Source of the DNA: Mycolicibacterium mengxianglii
Lineage (GTDB): Bacteria > Actinomycetota > Actinomycetes > Mycobacteriales > Mycobacteriaceae
Length of the DNA: 64,000 nucleotides
NCBI RefSeq assembly: GCF_015710575.1
Contig: NZ_CP065373.1
Location: 930,001-994,000, forward strand
Reading direction: 5' to 3'
Shown here: piece by piece, positions 37,237 to 45,876 of the stretch
Layout of the letters: every line of letters starts with the position of its first letter
Numbering within the stretch: the stretch's first letter is position 1
Notes under the pieces: model-generated
Database searches by the model: none
The model's input: the letters and a program-made list of their open reading frames with translations, nothing else
What the model was told of the DNA's origin: nothing
Translations under genes and position numbers: made by a program

Positions 37237-37404
37237 ATGGCGGCCATGAAGCCCCGGACTGGCGACGGTCCACTGGAAGCAACCAAAGAGGGGCGTGGCA
37301 TCGTGATGCGGGTACCGCTCGAGGGCGGCGGTCGACTCGTCGTAGAACTGACACCCGATGAAGCTGCTGCGCTGGGCGACGAGCTCAAGAGCGTCACCAG
37401 CTGA
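37237..37404 (+). CDS. DUF3117 small protein (Rv1211-like)
   Basis: A 55-residue protein, very conserved in actinobacteria: MAAMKPRTGDGPLEATKEGR, then MRVPLEGGGRLVVELTPDEAAALGDEL. ATG at 37237 has GGAGGGAG upstream; the GTG at 37132 would give a poorly conserved extension and is disfavoured. The acidic C-terminal stretch explains why the M. tuberculosis homologue was reported as a calmodulin-like calcium-binding protein; I see no canonical EF-hand, so that role is uncertain. A strong terminator follows. Confidence 0.82.
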   Translation: MAAMKPRTGDGPLEATKEGRGIVMRVPLEGGGRLVVELTPDEAAALGDELKSVTS

Positions 37405-37422
37405 GCGCCCCGGCTTGGCGCG

Positions 37423-37453
37423 ACTGAACCCCGCGCGCCGCGCGGGGTTCAGT
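37423..37453. terminator. Hairpin terminator between DUF3117 gene and glgM
   Basis: Perfect 13-bp stem ACTGAACCCCGCG / CGCGGGGTTCAGT with a 5-nt loop, in the gap between convergent genes. Works in either direction. Confidence 0.85.
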
Positions 37454-37494
37454 CTGCCGGGTGGGCACCCGATAACTGATCGCCCCTCCGGCGA

Positions 37495-38667
37495 CTACAC
37501 CGACACCTTTCGGTAGATCTCCAGCGTCTGCTCGGCGATGTGCGCCCATGAGAATTCATTGATGCAGCGCTGGCGTCCTGCGCTGCCGTACCGGGCCGCT
37601 CGCTGCGGGTCGGCTACCAGCGCGTTGACGGCTTCTGCGATATCCGCCTCGAACGCCCTTGGTTCTGCTGCGTCGTAGTGCACCAGCGACCCCGTTGTGC
37701 CGTTGACGACAACTTCTGGGATGCCGCCCACATCGGAGGCGACCACCGCGGTCGAGCACGCCATCGCCTCGAGGTTGACGATGCCCAGCGGCTCATACAC
37801 CGAGGGACAGACGAAAACCGTTGCTGCTGAAAGAATTTCCCGGATCTTTCCGGTGGGCAGCATGTCCCGGACCCAGAAGATGCCCGAACGAGACGCGGAG
37901 AGCTCTTCGACGGCGCCGGCGACCTCGGCGGCGATCTCGGGGGTATCGGGCGCGCCCGCGCACAACACCAACTGAATCTCGGGGGCGAACCGGTGCGCGG
38001 CGGCCACCAGGTGGGCGACACCCTTCTGGCGGGTGATGCGCCCGACGAACGCGACCACCGGCCGGGTCGGATCAACACCCAGTGCGGCCAGTACCGATTG
38101 CGCGGGATCGGACGATGTGGGCGGAGCCGGGTACCAGACGTCGGTGTCTATGCCGTTCTTCACGACGTGCACCCGGTCCGGATCCAGAGCGGGGTAGACC
38201 TTCAGCACGTCCTTGCGCATCCCGGAACTCACCGCGATGACGGCGGCGGCGCCTTCCATTGCCGTCTTCTCCACCCACGAGGACAACCTGTAGCCGCCGC
38301 CCAGCTGCTCGGCTTTCCACGGCCGTAACGGCTCCAGGGAGTGCGCAGTCACCACATGCGGGATGCCGTACAGCAGTCCCGCCAGGTGTCCCGCCATGCC
38401 CGTGTACCAGGTGTGGGAATGGGCCACATCTGCCTGCCCGGCCGCGTTGGTCATCACCAGATCGGTCGAGAGCATGGACAGCGCGGGGTTGGCCCCCGCT
38501 AACGCCGGGTCGGGCTGGTGCACGAAGACACCCGGCCGGGGGGCGCCCATGCAGTGCACATCGACTTCACAGAGCTTTCGGAGCTGGATCACGAGCTCGG
38601 TGACGTGGACGCCCGCGCCCCCGTACACCTCAGGTGGATATTCCCGCGTCATCATCGCCACCCGCAT
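37495..38667 (-). CDS. glgM: GlgM, alpha-maltose-1-phosphate synthase (formerly GlgA)
   Basis: A 390-residue GT4 glycosyltransferase. In mycobacteria this enzyme combines ADP-glucose with glucose 1-phosphate to give maltose 1-phosphate for alpha-glucan elongation by GlgE. Motifs: REYPPEVYGGAGVHVTEL at the N-terminus, VAHSHTWYTGMAGHLAG, VVKNGIDTDVWYP, VAFVGRITRQKGVAHLV, and the nucleotide-sugar site VCPSVYEPLGIVNLEAMACSTAVVASDVGGIPEVV. I chose ATG at 38667, where homology begins. A TACCGT box is 7 nt upstream. Divergent from glgC, the supplier of ADP-glucose. Matches Rv1212c. Confidence 0.92.
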   Translation of the reverse strand: MRVAMMTREYPPEVYGGAGVHVTELVIQLRKLCEVDVHCMGAPRPGVFVHQPDPALAGANPALSMLSTDLVMTNAAGQADVAHSHTWYTGMAGHLAGLLYGIPHVVTAHSLEPLRPWKAEQLGGGYRLSSWVEKTAMEGAAAVIAVSSGMRKDVLKVYPALDPDRVHVVKNGIDTDVWYPAPPTSSDPAQSVLAALGVDPTRPVVAFVGRITRQKGVAHLVAAAHRFAPEIQLVLCAGAPDTPEIAAEVAGAVEELSASRSGIFWVRDMLPTGKIREILSAATVFVCPSVYEPLGIVNLEAMACSTAVVASDVGGIPEVVVNGTTGSLVHYDAAEPRAFEADIAEAVNALVADPQRAARYGSAGRQRCINEFSWAHIAEQTLEIYRKVSV

Positions 38668-38674
38668 ACGCACG

Positions 38675-38680
38675 ACGGTA
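38675..38680 (-). promoter_or_regulatory. -10 hexamer of glgM (leaderless type)
   Basis: TACCGT on the minus strand ends 7 nt before the glgM ATG. Inferred. Confidence 0.5.
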
Positions 38681-38821
38681 GTAGTCGCGGCGGCCTGAGC
38701 GCAGGTATGTGGACAAGCTTGCGGTCGTGTCGCCCAAATACATTGAGGAGTAGTCCGACAAGCGACGTAAGAAGAGCCACAAAACTCGGCGGTTGCTCTA
38801 GCCGCCGTCGGCCAGTGCCGA

Positions 38822-38827
38822 TAGGTT
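38822..38827 (+). promoter_or_regulatory. -10 hexamer of glgC (leaderless type)
   Basis: TAGGTT ends 7 nt before the glgC ATG, the same layout as glgM on the other strand; 141 bp separate the two boxes. Confidence 0.5.
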
Positions 38828-38834
38828 TGATGAC

Positions 38835-40049
38835 ATGAGGGAAGCGCCACATGTGCTGGGTATCGTCCTGGCAGGCGGGGAGGGTAAGCGGCTTTACCCG
38901 CTGACGGCGGACCGCGCGAAGCCCGCGGTTCCATTCGGTGGCGGTTACCGCTTGATCGACTTCGTTTTGTCGAACCTGGTGAATGCCCGCTTTCTGCGGA
39001 TCTGCGTTCTGACGCAATACAAGTCGCATTCGTTGGACCGGCACATCTCGCAGAACTGGCGGTTGTCGGGTCTGGCCGGTGAATACATCACGCCGGTGCC
39101 GGCTCAGCAACGTCTCGGGCCGCGCTGGTACACCGGTTCGGCCGACGCCATCTACCAGTCGCTGAACCTGATTTATGACGAAGATCCTGACTACATCGTC
39201 ATTTTCGGTGCCGACCACGTGTACCGGATGGACCCCGAACAGATGCTGCAAGCGCACATCGAAAGCGGGGCCGGGGCCACCGTCGCGGGGATCCGGGTGC
39301 CGCGTGCGGAGGCGTCGGCCTTTGGATGCATCGACGCCGACGACTCCGGTCGGATCCGCGGCTGGGTGGAGAAGCCCGCCGATCCGCCGGGCACTCCCGA
39401 CGATCCGGAGATGACGTTCGCGTCGATGGGCAATTACATCTTCACCACGAAGGTGCTTCTCGACGCCATCAGAGCTGATGCCGACGAAGATCATTCCGAC
39501 CACGACATGGGTGGCGACATCATTCCCCGGCTCGTGGCCGACGGCATGGCTGCGGTGTACGACTTCAGCAACAACGAGGTGCCCGGCGCCACCGAACGTG
39601 ATCACGGGTACTGGCGCGATGTCGGAACACTGGACGCGTTCTACGACGCCCACATGGATCTGGTGTCGGTGCATCCGATCTTCAACCTGTACAACAAGCG
39701 CTGGCCGATCCGCGGCGGGTCGGAGAATCTGGCTCCGGCGAAGTTCGTCAACGGCGGTTCCGCGCAGGAGTCCGTGGTGGGTGCGGGCAGCATCATCTCG
39801 GCGGCCTCGGTACGCAATTCGGTGCTGTCGTCCAACGTCGTGATCGACGACGGCGCCATCGTCGAGGGCAGCGTGCTGCACCCTGGCGTGCGGGTCGGAC
39901 GGGGTGCCGTGGTGCGCAAGGCGATCCTGGACAAGAACGTGGTGGTCGGCCCGGGAGAAATGGTCGGCGTGGACCTCGAAAAGGACCGCGAGCGGTTCGC
40001 CATCAGCTCCGGAGGCATCGTCGCCGTGGGTAAGGGCATCTGGATCTGA
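38835..40049 (+). CDS. glgC: GlgC, glucose-1-phosphate adenylyltransferase
   Basis: A 404-residue ADP-glucose pyrophosphorylase: glucose 1-phosphate plus ATP gives ADP-glucose and pyrophosphate. The N-terminal nucleotidyltransferase domain has [28 protein letters not shown], the substrate region [23 protein letters not shown] and GWVEKP; the C-terminal left-handed beta-helix carries hexapeptide repeats ([33 protein letters not shown]). Length and domain order are complete. It feeds GlgM next door and is probably allosterically regulated like its family. Matches Rv1213. Confidence 0.95.
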   Translation: MREAPHVLGIVLAGGEGKRLYPLTADRAKPAVPFGGGYRLIDFVLSNLVNARFLRICVLTQYKSHSLDRHISQNWRLSGLAGEYITPVPAQQRLGPRWYTGSADAIYQSLNLIYDEDPDYIVIFGADHVYRMDPEQMLQAHIESGAGATVAGIRVPRAEASAFGCIDADDSGRIRGWVEKPADPPGTPDDPEMTFASMGNYIFTTKVLLDAIRADADEDHSDHDMGGDIIPRLVADGMAAVYDFSNNEVPGATERDHGYWRDVGTLDAFYDAHMDLVSVHPIFNLYNKRWPIRGGSENLAPAKFVNGGSAQESVVGAGSIISAASVRNSVLSSNVVIDDGAIVEGSVLHPGVRVGRGAVVRKAILDKNVVVGPGEMVGVDLEKDRERFAISSGGIVAVGKGIWI

Positions 40050-40056
40050 CGGGTCC

Positions 40057-40545
40057 TCACCCTCGATTGACGGGCTCCCGTCGCTGCCGGTTCGACGTCG
40101 GCCAGACGTAGGGCAGGTCCTCGGGTACGTCCGGGAACCGCGGCCGGTAGTGCTCCGGATCCTTGCGTACCAGCGCCGATTGGTGGCTCCGGTGAAAGTC
40201 CGGGTCACCGAGCCACGGTGGCAGCTCACCCGCGGCCGCCAGGCCGTCCTGGGCGCGGACCGCGGTCAAACCGGTCCCGGCCTTCAGGTCGGTCATCAGG
40301 GTGGCGGCACATGTATCCGCATGGCCCTGCGCGCACCACTCGTTGCACACGTCGAGGCCGTACCGCACCAGGGCTTCCTCGTAACCGGCCCACATCGCCG
40401 CGGCCGGGTGATGACGCCATCCATAGTCGGCGACGGTCAGGGCGCGCAGTACCTGGATGGTCTCCACCCGCTGCTTACCGAGCCGCCGCGTGTCGAGGAT
40501 GCGGGCGGAGTCAGCGAAACCCGGGCACGGCAGAAATGTCTGCAT
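40057..40545 (-). CDS. Pyrimidine-dimer DNA glycosylase-like protein (Pyr_excise family)
   Basis: A 162-residue protein opening MQTFLPCPGFADSARILDTR, with RLGKQRVETIQVLRAL and HHPAAAMWAGYEEALVRYGLDVCNEW, the pattern of the bacterial family related to T4 endonuclease V (PF03013). Such proteins could cleave UV-damaged DNA, but most bacterial members are untested. The ATG at 40545 begins exactly at the family N-terminus; no strong ribosome site is seen and the upstream sequence is the ABC permease 3' end, 34 bp away, so it may be translated from the same message. Convergent with glgC, 7 bp apart. Confidence 0.75.
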   Translation of the reverse strand: MQTFLPCPGFADSARILDTRRLGKQRVETIQVLRALTVADYGWRHHPAAAMWAGYEEALVRYGLDVCNEWCAQGHADTCAATLMTDLKAGTGLTAVRAQDGLAAAGELPPWLGDPDFHRSHQSALVRKDPEHYRPRFPDVPEDLPYVWPTSNRQRREPVNRG

Positions 40546-40579
40546 GAACTGCGGGTACCCCGCGTTCCACAACTCCTGA

Positions 40580-42223
40580 TCATCGAAGATCGCGGCGCCG
40601 GAAGGCCAAGACCCCGGCCGCGCCCACGACGATATCGATGCCCAGCAGCCAGACCAGTGGGGTGAGGCTGACAGGCCCGGTGCCGAGCCGCGGTGTGTGC
40701 GCGAAAGGTTCGAGGTCGAGCAGCCACTGCGGGGCACCCGACAACGAGCCGAGAAGATAGAGCGCGATCATCGTCACCAGTACGCCCCACACCGCCGGGG
40801 TGAATCGGGGCAGCATCCCGAACAGCACCAACGTGAGGGAGACCAGCAGCCACACCGCGGGTAACTGCACAGCCGCCGAAGCCAGCACCAGCGGCAGCTT
40901 GCCGGCGACATCACCTGCGGCGGCCCCGTACGTCACGCCGGCGGCCAGTCCGGCGACCAGCATCGCTGCGGCTGAGCTGAGTACCGCGACCGTGAGATGG
41001 CTTGCCAGCCAACGGGTTCTGCTCACAGCGCCGGCCAAGATGCTTTCGGCGTGTTGGCTGGTCTCCTCCTGGTGCAACCGCAAGGTGAGCGACACCGCGA
41101 ATGCTGCTGCGACCATCGCCAGCATGCTGAACGCGATCCCGATGAACGCCTGCTCCATCGCTGTGGTGCCACCCAACCGCGTCACCATGTCGCGAGCCAG
41201 CCGACTGGTGCCGATCTCGTCGCCGATACCGTGCACGACGCTGCCGACGAGCAGGCCGTAAAGCGCCAGCCCGACGCTCCACAGCGCTACGGCTGCGCGG
41301 TCGAGACGCCACGCCAGGCTGAGGGTGCCGCGCAATCCGGAGGCGGCCGAGCTGGGCCCGGGCCGGTCGGCGAGCAGTCCGGAGCCGACGTCGCGGTGAG
41401 CCAGGAGCCGGTAAGCGAGGACAGTGAGCACCCCAGCGGCGAGCAGGTGCAGCACCAGGACGGGCCAGCGATCGCCCGCGTACGGCCGGACCTGCAGCGA
41501 CCAGCCCAGGGGCGACAGCCAGGACATCCAGCCGGCACCGGCGTCCCCCACCGCGCGGAATGCGAACGCGCCGGCCAGCACGGACAGTGCGATTCCACGC
41601 GCTGCCCTGGCACTGGCCGACAACTGTGCGGCCACCGCGGCGACGGCGGCGAAGACCAACCCCGAGCCCGTCAGTGCCAAGCAGAACGCCAACGACCCGG
41701 CGACCGGCACATCAAGGGTGACCAAACCGGCGAACGCCACAACCCCGGTGAGGACCACCGCACCGGCCGTCAACAGCAAGGCAGCGGTCAGACCGGCCCG
41801 ACGGCCCACAGCGGTGGAGTCCAGCAGCTCGGTACGTCCGCTCTCCTCGTCACCCCGGGTGTGCCGGATCATCGTCATGATCACCGCCACCGCAATCAGC
41901 AGATGGAAGATCCCCGCCTTCCAGATGCCCACCGCCCCGAGGCTGTCGCCGTACACATTGCCGTAGAGAGCGCGCTGGGCGGGGCTGGCCATGATCGAGG
42001 CTGCGAACGCCGCGCGGCCGGCGGCGGTGGGGTAGACGGCCTCGACGCTGCCGATGTAGACGGTGGCCAGCGGTACCGACAGCAGCAACACCCACAGTGG
42101 TACGACGACCCGGTCCCGGCGCAGGAACAGGCGCAACAACCCGAAGGTGCCGGTGAACTGGGACGCATGCGGAGCTGCGCGGTGGGCCGGCGGCTGCGTG
42201 TGGTCGAGGACGGTGGCACTCAT
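40580..42223 (-). CDS. ABC-2-type exporter permease (Rv1217c-like)
   Basis: A 547-residue membrane protein with about twelve hydrophobic segments in two similar halves, as in the tetronasin/antibiotic exporter permeases (e.g. [34 protein letters not shown] in half one, [25 protein letters not shown] in half two). Partner of the ATPase gene upstream, whose stop overlaps this start by 4 bp (ATGA). In M. tuberculosis Rv1217c-Rv1218c forms a multidrug efflux pump controlled by Rv1219c. The natural substrate is unknown. Confidence 0.88.
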   Translation of the reverse strand: MSATVLDHTQPPAHRAAPHASQFTGTFGLLRLFLRRDRVVVPLWVLLLSVPLATVYIGSVEAVYPTAAGRAAFAASIMASPAQRALYGNVYGDSLGAVGIWKAGIFHLLIAVAVIMTMIRHTRGDEESGRTELLDSTAVGRRAGLTAALLLTAGAVVLTGVVAFAGLVTLDVPVAGSLAFCLALTGSGLVFAAVAAVAAQLSASARAARGIALSVLAGAFAFRAVGDAGAGWMSWLSPLGWSLQVRPYAGDRWPVLVLHLLAAGVLTVLAYRLLAHRDVGSGLLADRPGPSSAASGLRGTLSLAWRLDRAAVALWSVGLALYGLLVGSVVHGIGDEIGTSRLARDMVTRLGGTTAMEQAFIGIAFSMLAMVAAAFAVSLTLRLHQEETSQHAESILAGAVSRTRWLASHLTVAVLSSAAAMLVAGLAAGVTYGAAAGDVAGKLPLVLASAAVQLPAVWLLVSLTLVLFGMLPRFTPAVWGVLVTMIALYLLGSLSGAPQWLLDLEPFAHTPRLGTGPVSLTPLVWLLGIDIVVGAAGVLAFRRRDLR

Positions 42224-43161
42224 GCGTGGACCTCGCGACTTCGATTGTCGCCGTGAGCTTCACTGCCATAGTGCTGCAGGAACAGGTCCTCCAAGGTGGG
42301 CGGCTGGCTGACCAGGCTGCGGACACCAGCTGCACCGAGTACCCGCATCAGTTCTCCGATGCTGTCGGCGTCGACCTGGGCCCGCAGCGTGTGGCCTTCC
42401 ATGCTCACGTCGTTGACGCCGTTGATACGAGCGACATCGCCGGGATCACCGACCATTTCCGCGGTGATCGCGGTGCGGCTCAGGTGCCGCATCGAAGCAA
42501 GCGTGCCGCTCTCCACGGTTCTCCCGGCCCGGATGATGGTCACGCGCTCGCACAGCGACTCGGTCTCGGCGAGGATGTGGCTGGACAGCAAGACAGTGAC
42601 CCCGCGGTCGCGTGCTTCGGTCACACACTGCTGGAATACGTTCTCCATCAACGGGTCCAGGCCGGTGCTGGGCTCATCGAGTAGCAACAGTCGGGCATTG
42701 GAGGAGAACGCCGACACCAGTGAAACCTTCTGCCGGTTCCCTTTGGAGTAGGCGCGGGCCTTCTTCCGGGGATCGAGGTCGAAACGTTCGATCAGCTCGG
42801 CGCGGCGTGGGGCGTCGATGCCACCCCGCATACGCGCGAGCAGGTCGATGGTCTCACCTCCGGTCAGGGTGGGCCACAAGGTGACATCGCCTGGTACATA
42901 GGTGATCTGGCGGTGTAAGTGGACGGCATCAGCCCACGGATTCCTGCCGAGGAGCTGGACTCGGCCACCGTCGGCTCGGATCAGGCCGAGAAGTATTCGG
43001 ATGGTGGTGGACTTGCCGGCGCCGTTCGGCCCCAAGAACCCGTGCACTTCACCTTGCCGCACGGTGAGGTCCAGCCCGTTGAGTGCGGTTGCGGCGCCGA
43101 ACTTCTTGGTGAGGTGGTGGACCTCGATGGCGTTGTCGTCAGACTGCCGATACGCGGTCAT
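42220..43161 (-). CDS. ABC exporter ATP-binding protein (Rv1218c-like)
   Basis: A 313-residue ATPase of the DrrA/tetronasin type. Walker [10 protein letters not shown] (residues 44-52), signature YSKGNRQKV (138 onward, a non-LSGGQ variant usual for this subfamily), Walker [14 protein letters not shown] (158 onward), switch His in [11 protein letters not shown]. The C-terminal ~90 residues form the regulatory tail ([37 protein letters not shown]). ATG chosen at 43161. It overlaps the TetR gene by 23 bp and the permease by 4 bp, making a tight three-gene operon with its own repressor first. Confidence 0.9.
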   Translation of the reverse strand: MTAYRQSDDNAIEVHHLTKKFGAATALNGLDLTVRQGEVHGFLGPNGAGKSTTIRILLGLIRADGGRVQLLGRNPWADAVHLHRQITYVPGDVTLWPTLTGGETIDLLARMRGGIDAPRRAELIERFDLDPRKKARAYSKGNRQKVSLVSAFSSNARLLLLDEPSTGLDPLMENVFQQCVTEARDRGVTVLLSSHILAETESLCERVTIIRAGRTVESGTLASMRHLSRTAITAEMVGDPGDVARINGVNDVSMEGHTLRAQVDADSIGELMRVLGAAGVRSLVSQPPTLEDLFLQHYGSEAHGDNRSREVHA

Positions 43162-43816
43162 CCTGATCTCCTTGTGTCGCTTCCGGTACGGCGTTCTCCT
43201 GTTCCTGCTGGGCCAGGAATGCGTCGTACACAACCGAGTCGGTCATCAGACCTTCGGTGTAGAGCTCGAGGGCGGGCAGCACCATGTCTCGGGCGTAGTC
43301 GTGCAGGACGGCACGCATGTCGTCGGGACGCTCATGGAGTTGCAGGTAGAGCAGGAAGCCGCCGCCGTTCGACATTGCCAGGAACCTGGCCCGTGCCTTG
43401 GGGTCTCGGGAAGGCTTGATGGTTCCCGCCTGCACCCCGTCTTCGATGTAGTTCGCTGTGTTCTCGAACATGCTGCGCCACAGTTTCTTTGCAAGTTCGC
43501 CGCCCGCTTGCATGCTGCGGACCAGGTAGGCCATCGCCGGTGCGAACTCTTCGATCTCGGCCATCGCAGCGAACCAGCGGGCGGGGTCGTGTGACTGTAC
43601 CGATTCTGATTTCGAGGTGCGGATCAACTTGGCGACGTGCTCATCGCACGTGGTGCGCAGGCCTTCCTTGGACCCGAAGTGGTGGATCACCAGTCCCGGG
43701 CTGACACCGGCTGCTTCGGCGATGGCCCGCACACTGACCGTGAACCCGTGCTGACCGAACTGATCGATTGCCGCGTCGCGGATGCGGGCGGCGGCAGTCA
43801 AATCAGTTGAACGCAT
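43139..43816 (-). CDS. TetR-family repressor of the ABC exporter (Rv1219c-like)
   Basis: A 225-residue TetR regulator. The helix-turn-helix is [29 protein letters not shown] within the first 50 residues; the remainder is the ligand-binding helical core ([34 protein letters not shown]). The M. tuberculosis homologue Rv1219c represses the Rv1218c-Rv1217c efflux pump. ATG at 43816 matches the conserved MRS(T/A)DLTA start; the C-terminus is some residues longer than Rv1219c. The 20-bp inverted repeat 9 bp upstream is its probable operator, giving autoregulation of the whole operon. Confidence 0.9.
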   Translation of the reverse strand: MRSTDLTAAARIRDAAIDQFGQHGFTVSVRAIAEAAGVSPGLVIHHFGSKEGLRTTCDEHVAKLIRTSKSESVQSHDPARWFAAMAEIEEFAPAMAYLVRSMQAGGELAKKLWRSMFENTANYIEDGVQAGTIKPSRDPKARARFLAMSNGGGFLLYLQLHERPDDMRAVLHDYARDMVLPALELYTEGLMTDSVVYDAFLAQQEQENAVPEATQGDQDDRVSAV

Positions 43817-43824
43817 GTTCAGTA

Positions 43825-43844
43825 GGCTAAACACCCATTTAGCC
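43825..43844. promoter_or_regulatory. TetR operator GGCTAAA-N6-TTTAGCC
   Basis: A perfect 7-bp inverted repeat with a 6-bp spacer, beginning 9 bp upstream of the repressor start codon. Size and symmetry are typical for TetR dimers. Confidence 0.75.
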
Positions 43845-44304
43845 GGGGTCAAGACCTTCACGCGAGAGTGCGGGGCGAGGTTTGCTCGGCGCAAGAACGT
43901 GAACTTGGCAAACTTTCGACCGCGATAAATAGATAGACAGTGCAGCAAAATTCTCAATCGCATGCAGCGAGGCGGCGCTGCCAGTGGAGAACCTGAGAAA
44001 AATTCTTTTCTGCGGTATCTATCCGCGTGGGATCGGTGGACGGTCGTTAGCTACCGAGTGTTGTTGGCGCTGATAGACAGGTAATTACTGAGGTCAGGGA
44101 CGTTTTGAATGTTCTCAGGTTCTGTAGCTATTCTTCTCAGGTTTTCTCAGATTCCACCGGTGAAACGGGCGGCAGCTACCTGAATGCACCTGCTCCGCAA
44201 ATCCAAAAACGTCGAACAGCTATTAAAAACCGCTGGCCGATGTTACGTTGCTGCAATGTGCCCAAGCATTGGGCCCACCGTTTCCTGGAGGAGAAGTTCC
44301 CTAT
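43845..44304. other. 460-bp intergenic region, AT-richer, promoter region of the PGRS-like gene
   Basis: Contains no frame with a recognisable product. It is clearly AT-richer than its surroundings (for example 43915-43950 and 44000-44030) and holds the TTCTCAGG cluster listed separately and a minus-strand copy at 43992-43999. GATAGACAG appears twice, at about 43931 and 44071. Long 5' regions of this kind often carry several promoters. Confidence 0.5.
44112..44151 (+). promoter_or_regulatory. TTCTCAGG direct-repeat cluster
   Basis: TTCTCAGG at 44112-44119 and 44134-44141 and TTCTCAGA at 44144-44151. Starts are spaced 22 and 10 bp apart, i.e. whole helical turns, so bound proteins would lie on one DNA face. 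The layout suits an OmpR-type response regulator such as MprA; the identity is inferred. Confidence 0.5.
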
Positions 44305-45819
44305 ATGTCCAATCACTCAAAGAAATCCGGCGGTCGCAAGCGCTCGATGACGGCGACGGGGGCCGCCGTCGCGGGCGCAGGCCTGATTCTCGGCGCACCG
44401 GCGGTAGCGATGCTCGCCACCGCGGGCGCTGCTCAGGCGGCACCGGCGGAAGGATCGTCGTGCGTTCAGCTGCTCGGATGCGACCTCAGCGCCGACGCTT
44501 CGGCCTACCGTGTCGGGCTGAGCTCAGTGCCGACGCCGAACTCATTGGTCGGCCCCGCGCTCGCGCCGCCGCCCTTCGCTGATCCGATCGAGGCGTTCCT
44601 CGACTTTTCGGCCCTGGTCCCGGGCTGGAACATCTTTGTCGGCAACGGTCTGGACGGCACCGCCCTGCATCCCGACGGTTTCAACGGCGGCATCTTCCTC
44701 GGTAGCGGCGGTAACGGCTACACCGATCTGCTCGGCACGGGCCTGGTCGAGGGCGGTAATGGCGGCGCCGGCGGCCTGTTCTACGGCAACGGCGGTGACG
44801 GCGGCGACAGCTTCTTCGGCGGCAACGGCGGCCGCGGCGGCAGCGCCGGTCTGTTCTCGTTCTTCGGCAATGGCGGCATCGGTGGTAACGGCGGTGACGG
44901 CGAGGGCGGTCTCCTGCGTCCCGACACCGCCGGCGGCAATGGCGGCGCCGGCGGAAACGCCGGCTTCTTCGGCTTCTTCGGCCATGGTGGTGCCGGCGGT
45001 ATCGGCGGCGCGGGCGTTGACGGCGTCGATGCGGTCAACCCGCTGGTGCCTGTCAGCGGTCTCCCGGGAGTCGTGGGGATCCCTCAGGTACCTCTCGTCA
45101 GCCCGGCAACCAATGGCGGTAATGGCGGCAACGGCATCACGGCCGGCGGCAACGGCGGCAACGGCGGTACCGGAGGTGCCGGTCTCGGCGCGCCCATCCT
45201 CGACAACGCTCAGGGTGGCAATGGTGGCAATGGTGGCAACGGCGCCGACGCAAACAACGGAAGCGCCGGCACCGCCGGTGGTGCCGGCGGCGCCGGCGGC
45301 AGCGGCGGCATCCTCGGTGGCGGTGGCAATGGCGGTGCGGGTGGCGTCGGCGGCAGCGGTGGAGACGCCACGGGCAGCGGCGGCAACGGCGGCAACGGCG
45401 GGGGCGGCGGCATTGCCGCTGGTCTGATCGGGGCCGACGCCCAGGGCGGCGACGGCGGCAACGGTGGCAACGGCGGCAAGGGCGGCAGCGGTGGCGCAGG
45501 TGCCAACGGTGGCGCCGGCGGTGCGGCCGGCGGATCCGGGTTCTTCGGGCCGCGCGGTGACAAGGGCGACGACGGTGCCGGCGGCAAGGGCGGCAGCGGT
45601 GCCGGAGTCGGAAGCGGCGGAGCAGCCGGCTCCGGTGGATCCGGTGGCGTCGCAACTGGCGTGCTCGGCGGCGGCAAAGCGACAGACGGCAGTGCCGGCA
45701 ACGACGGCACCAAGGGTGCTGACGGCACCAACGGTGCTGACGGCACCACCGGCGGCAACAAAGGCAGCGCCAGCAGTGCCAAGGCCGCTGGTAGCGACAA
45801 GAGTGACAGCGACGCCTAA
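44305..45819 (+). CDS. PGRS-like glycine-rich exported protein without PE domain
   Basis: 504 residues. A Sec signal (KKSGGRKRS, then an Ala/Gly-rich hydrophobic run, cleavage near AAQAAPAE) replaces the PE domain of PE_PGRS proteins. A ~100-residue non-repetitive segment with two cysteines (SSCVQLLGCDLS) follows, then ~350 residues of GGNGG/GGAGG repeats broken by FF-containing blocks (SFFGGNGG, FFGFFGHGG) like parallel beta-roll turns. The end is Lys/Ser/Asp-rich. ATG at 44305 with GGAGGAG upstream. Not present at this place in M. tuberculosis. Likely cell surface or secreted. Confidence 0.82.
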   Translation: MSNHSKKSGGRKRSMTATGAAVAGAGLILGAPAVAMLATAGAAQAAPAEGSSCVQLLGCDLSADASAYRVGLSSVPTPNSLVGPALAPPPFADPIEAFLDFSALVPGWNIFVGNGLDGTALHPDGFNGGIFLGSGGNGYTDLLGTGLVEGGNGGAGGLFYGNGGDGGDSFFGGNGGRGGSAGLFSFFGNGGIGGNGGDGEGGLLRPDTAGGNGGAGGNAGFFGFFGHGGAGGIGGAGVDGVDAVNPLVPVSGLPGVVGIPQVPLVSPATNGGNGGNGITAGGNGGNGGTGGAGLGAPILDNAQGGNGGNGGNGADANNGSAGTAGGAGGAGGSGGILGGGGNGGAGGVGGSGGDATGSGGNGGNGGGGGIAAGLIGADAQGGDGGNGGNGGKGGSGGAGANGGAGGAAGGSGFFGPRGDKGDDGAGGKGGSGAGVGSGGAAGSGGSGGVATGVLGGGKATDGSAGNDGTKGADGTNGADGTTGGNKGSASSAKAAGSDKSDSDA

Positions 45820-45832
45820 GGGCTAGTCAAAG

Positions 45833-45866
45833 AAGTGGGGCGTCGGCTCAGGCCGGCGCCCCACTT
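45833..45866. terminator. Hairpin terminator after the PGRS-like gene
   Basis: A 14-bp stem with one G-T pair (AAGTGGGGCGTCGG / CCGGCGCCCCACTT), 6-nt loop, followed by TT. It lies between convergent genes and can act in both directions. Confidence 0.8.
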
Positions 45867-45876
45867 TTGTCGGGCC

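Noticed and set aside
44542..45800. Minus-strand frames of 147-196 codons rich in Pro/Leu and Ala opposite the PGRS-like gene
   Set aside because: They are mirror products of the GGC repeat codons and have no start signals.
44305..45819. Calling the glycine-rich gene a PE_PGRS protein
   Set aside because: The N-terminus lacks the ~100-residue PE helix pair and has an ordinary signal peptide; only the repeat region is PGRS-like.
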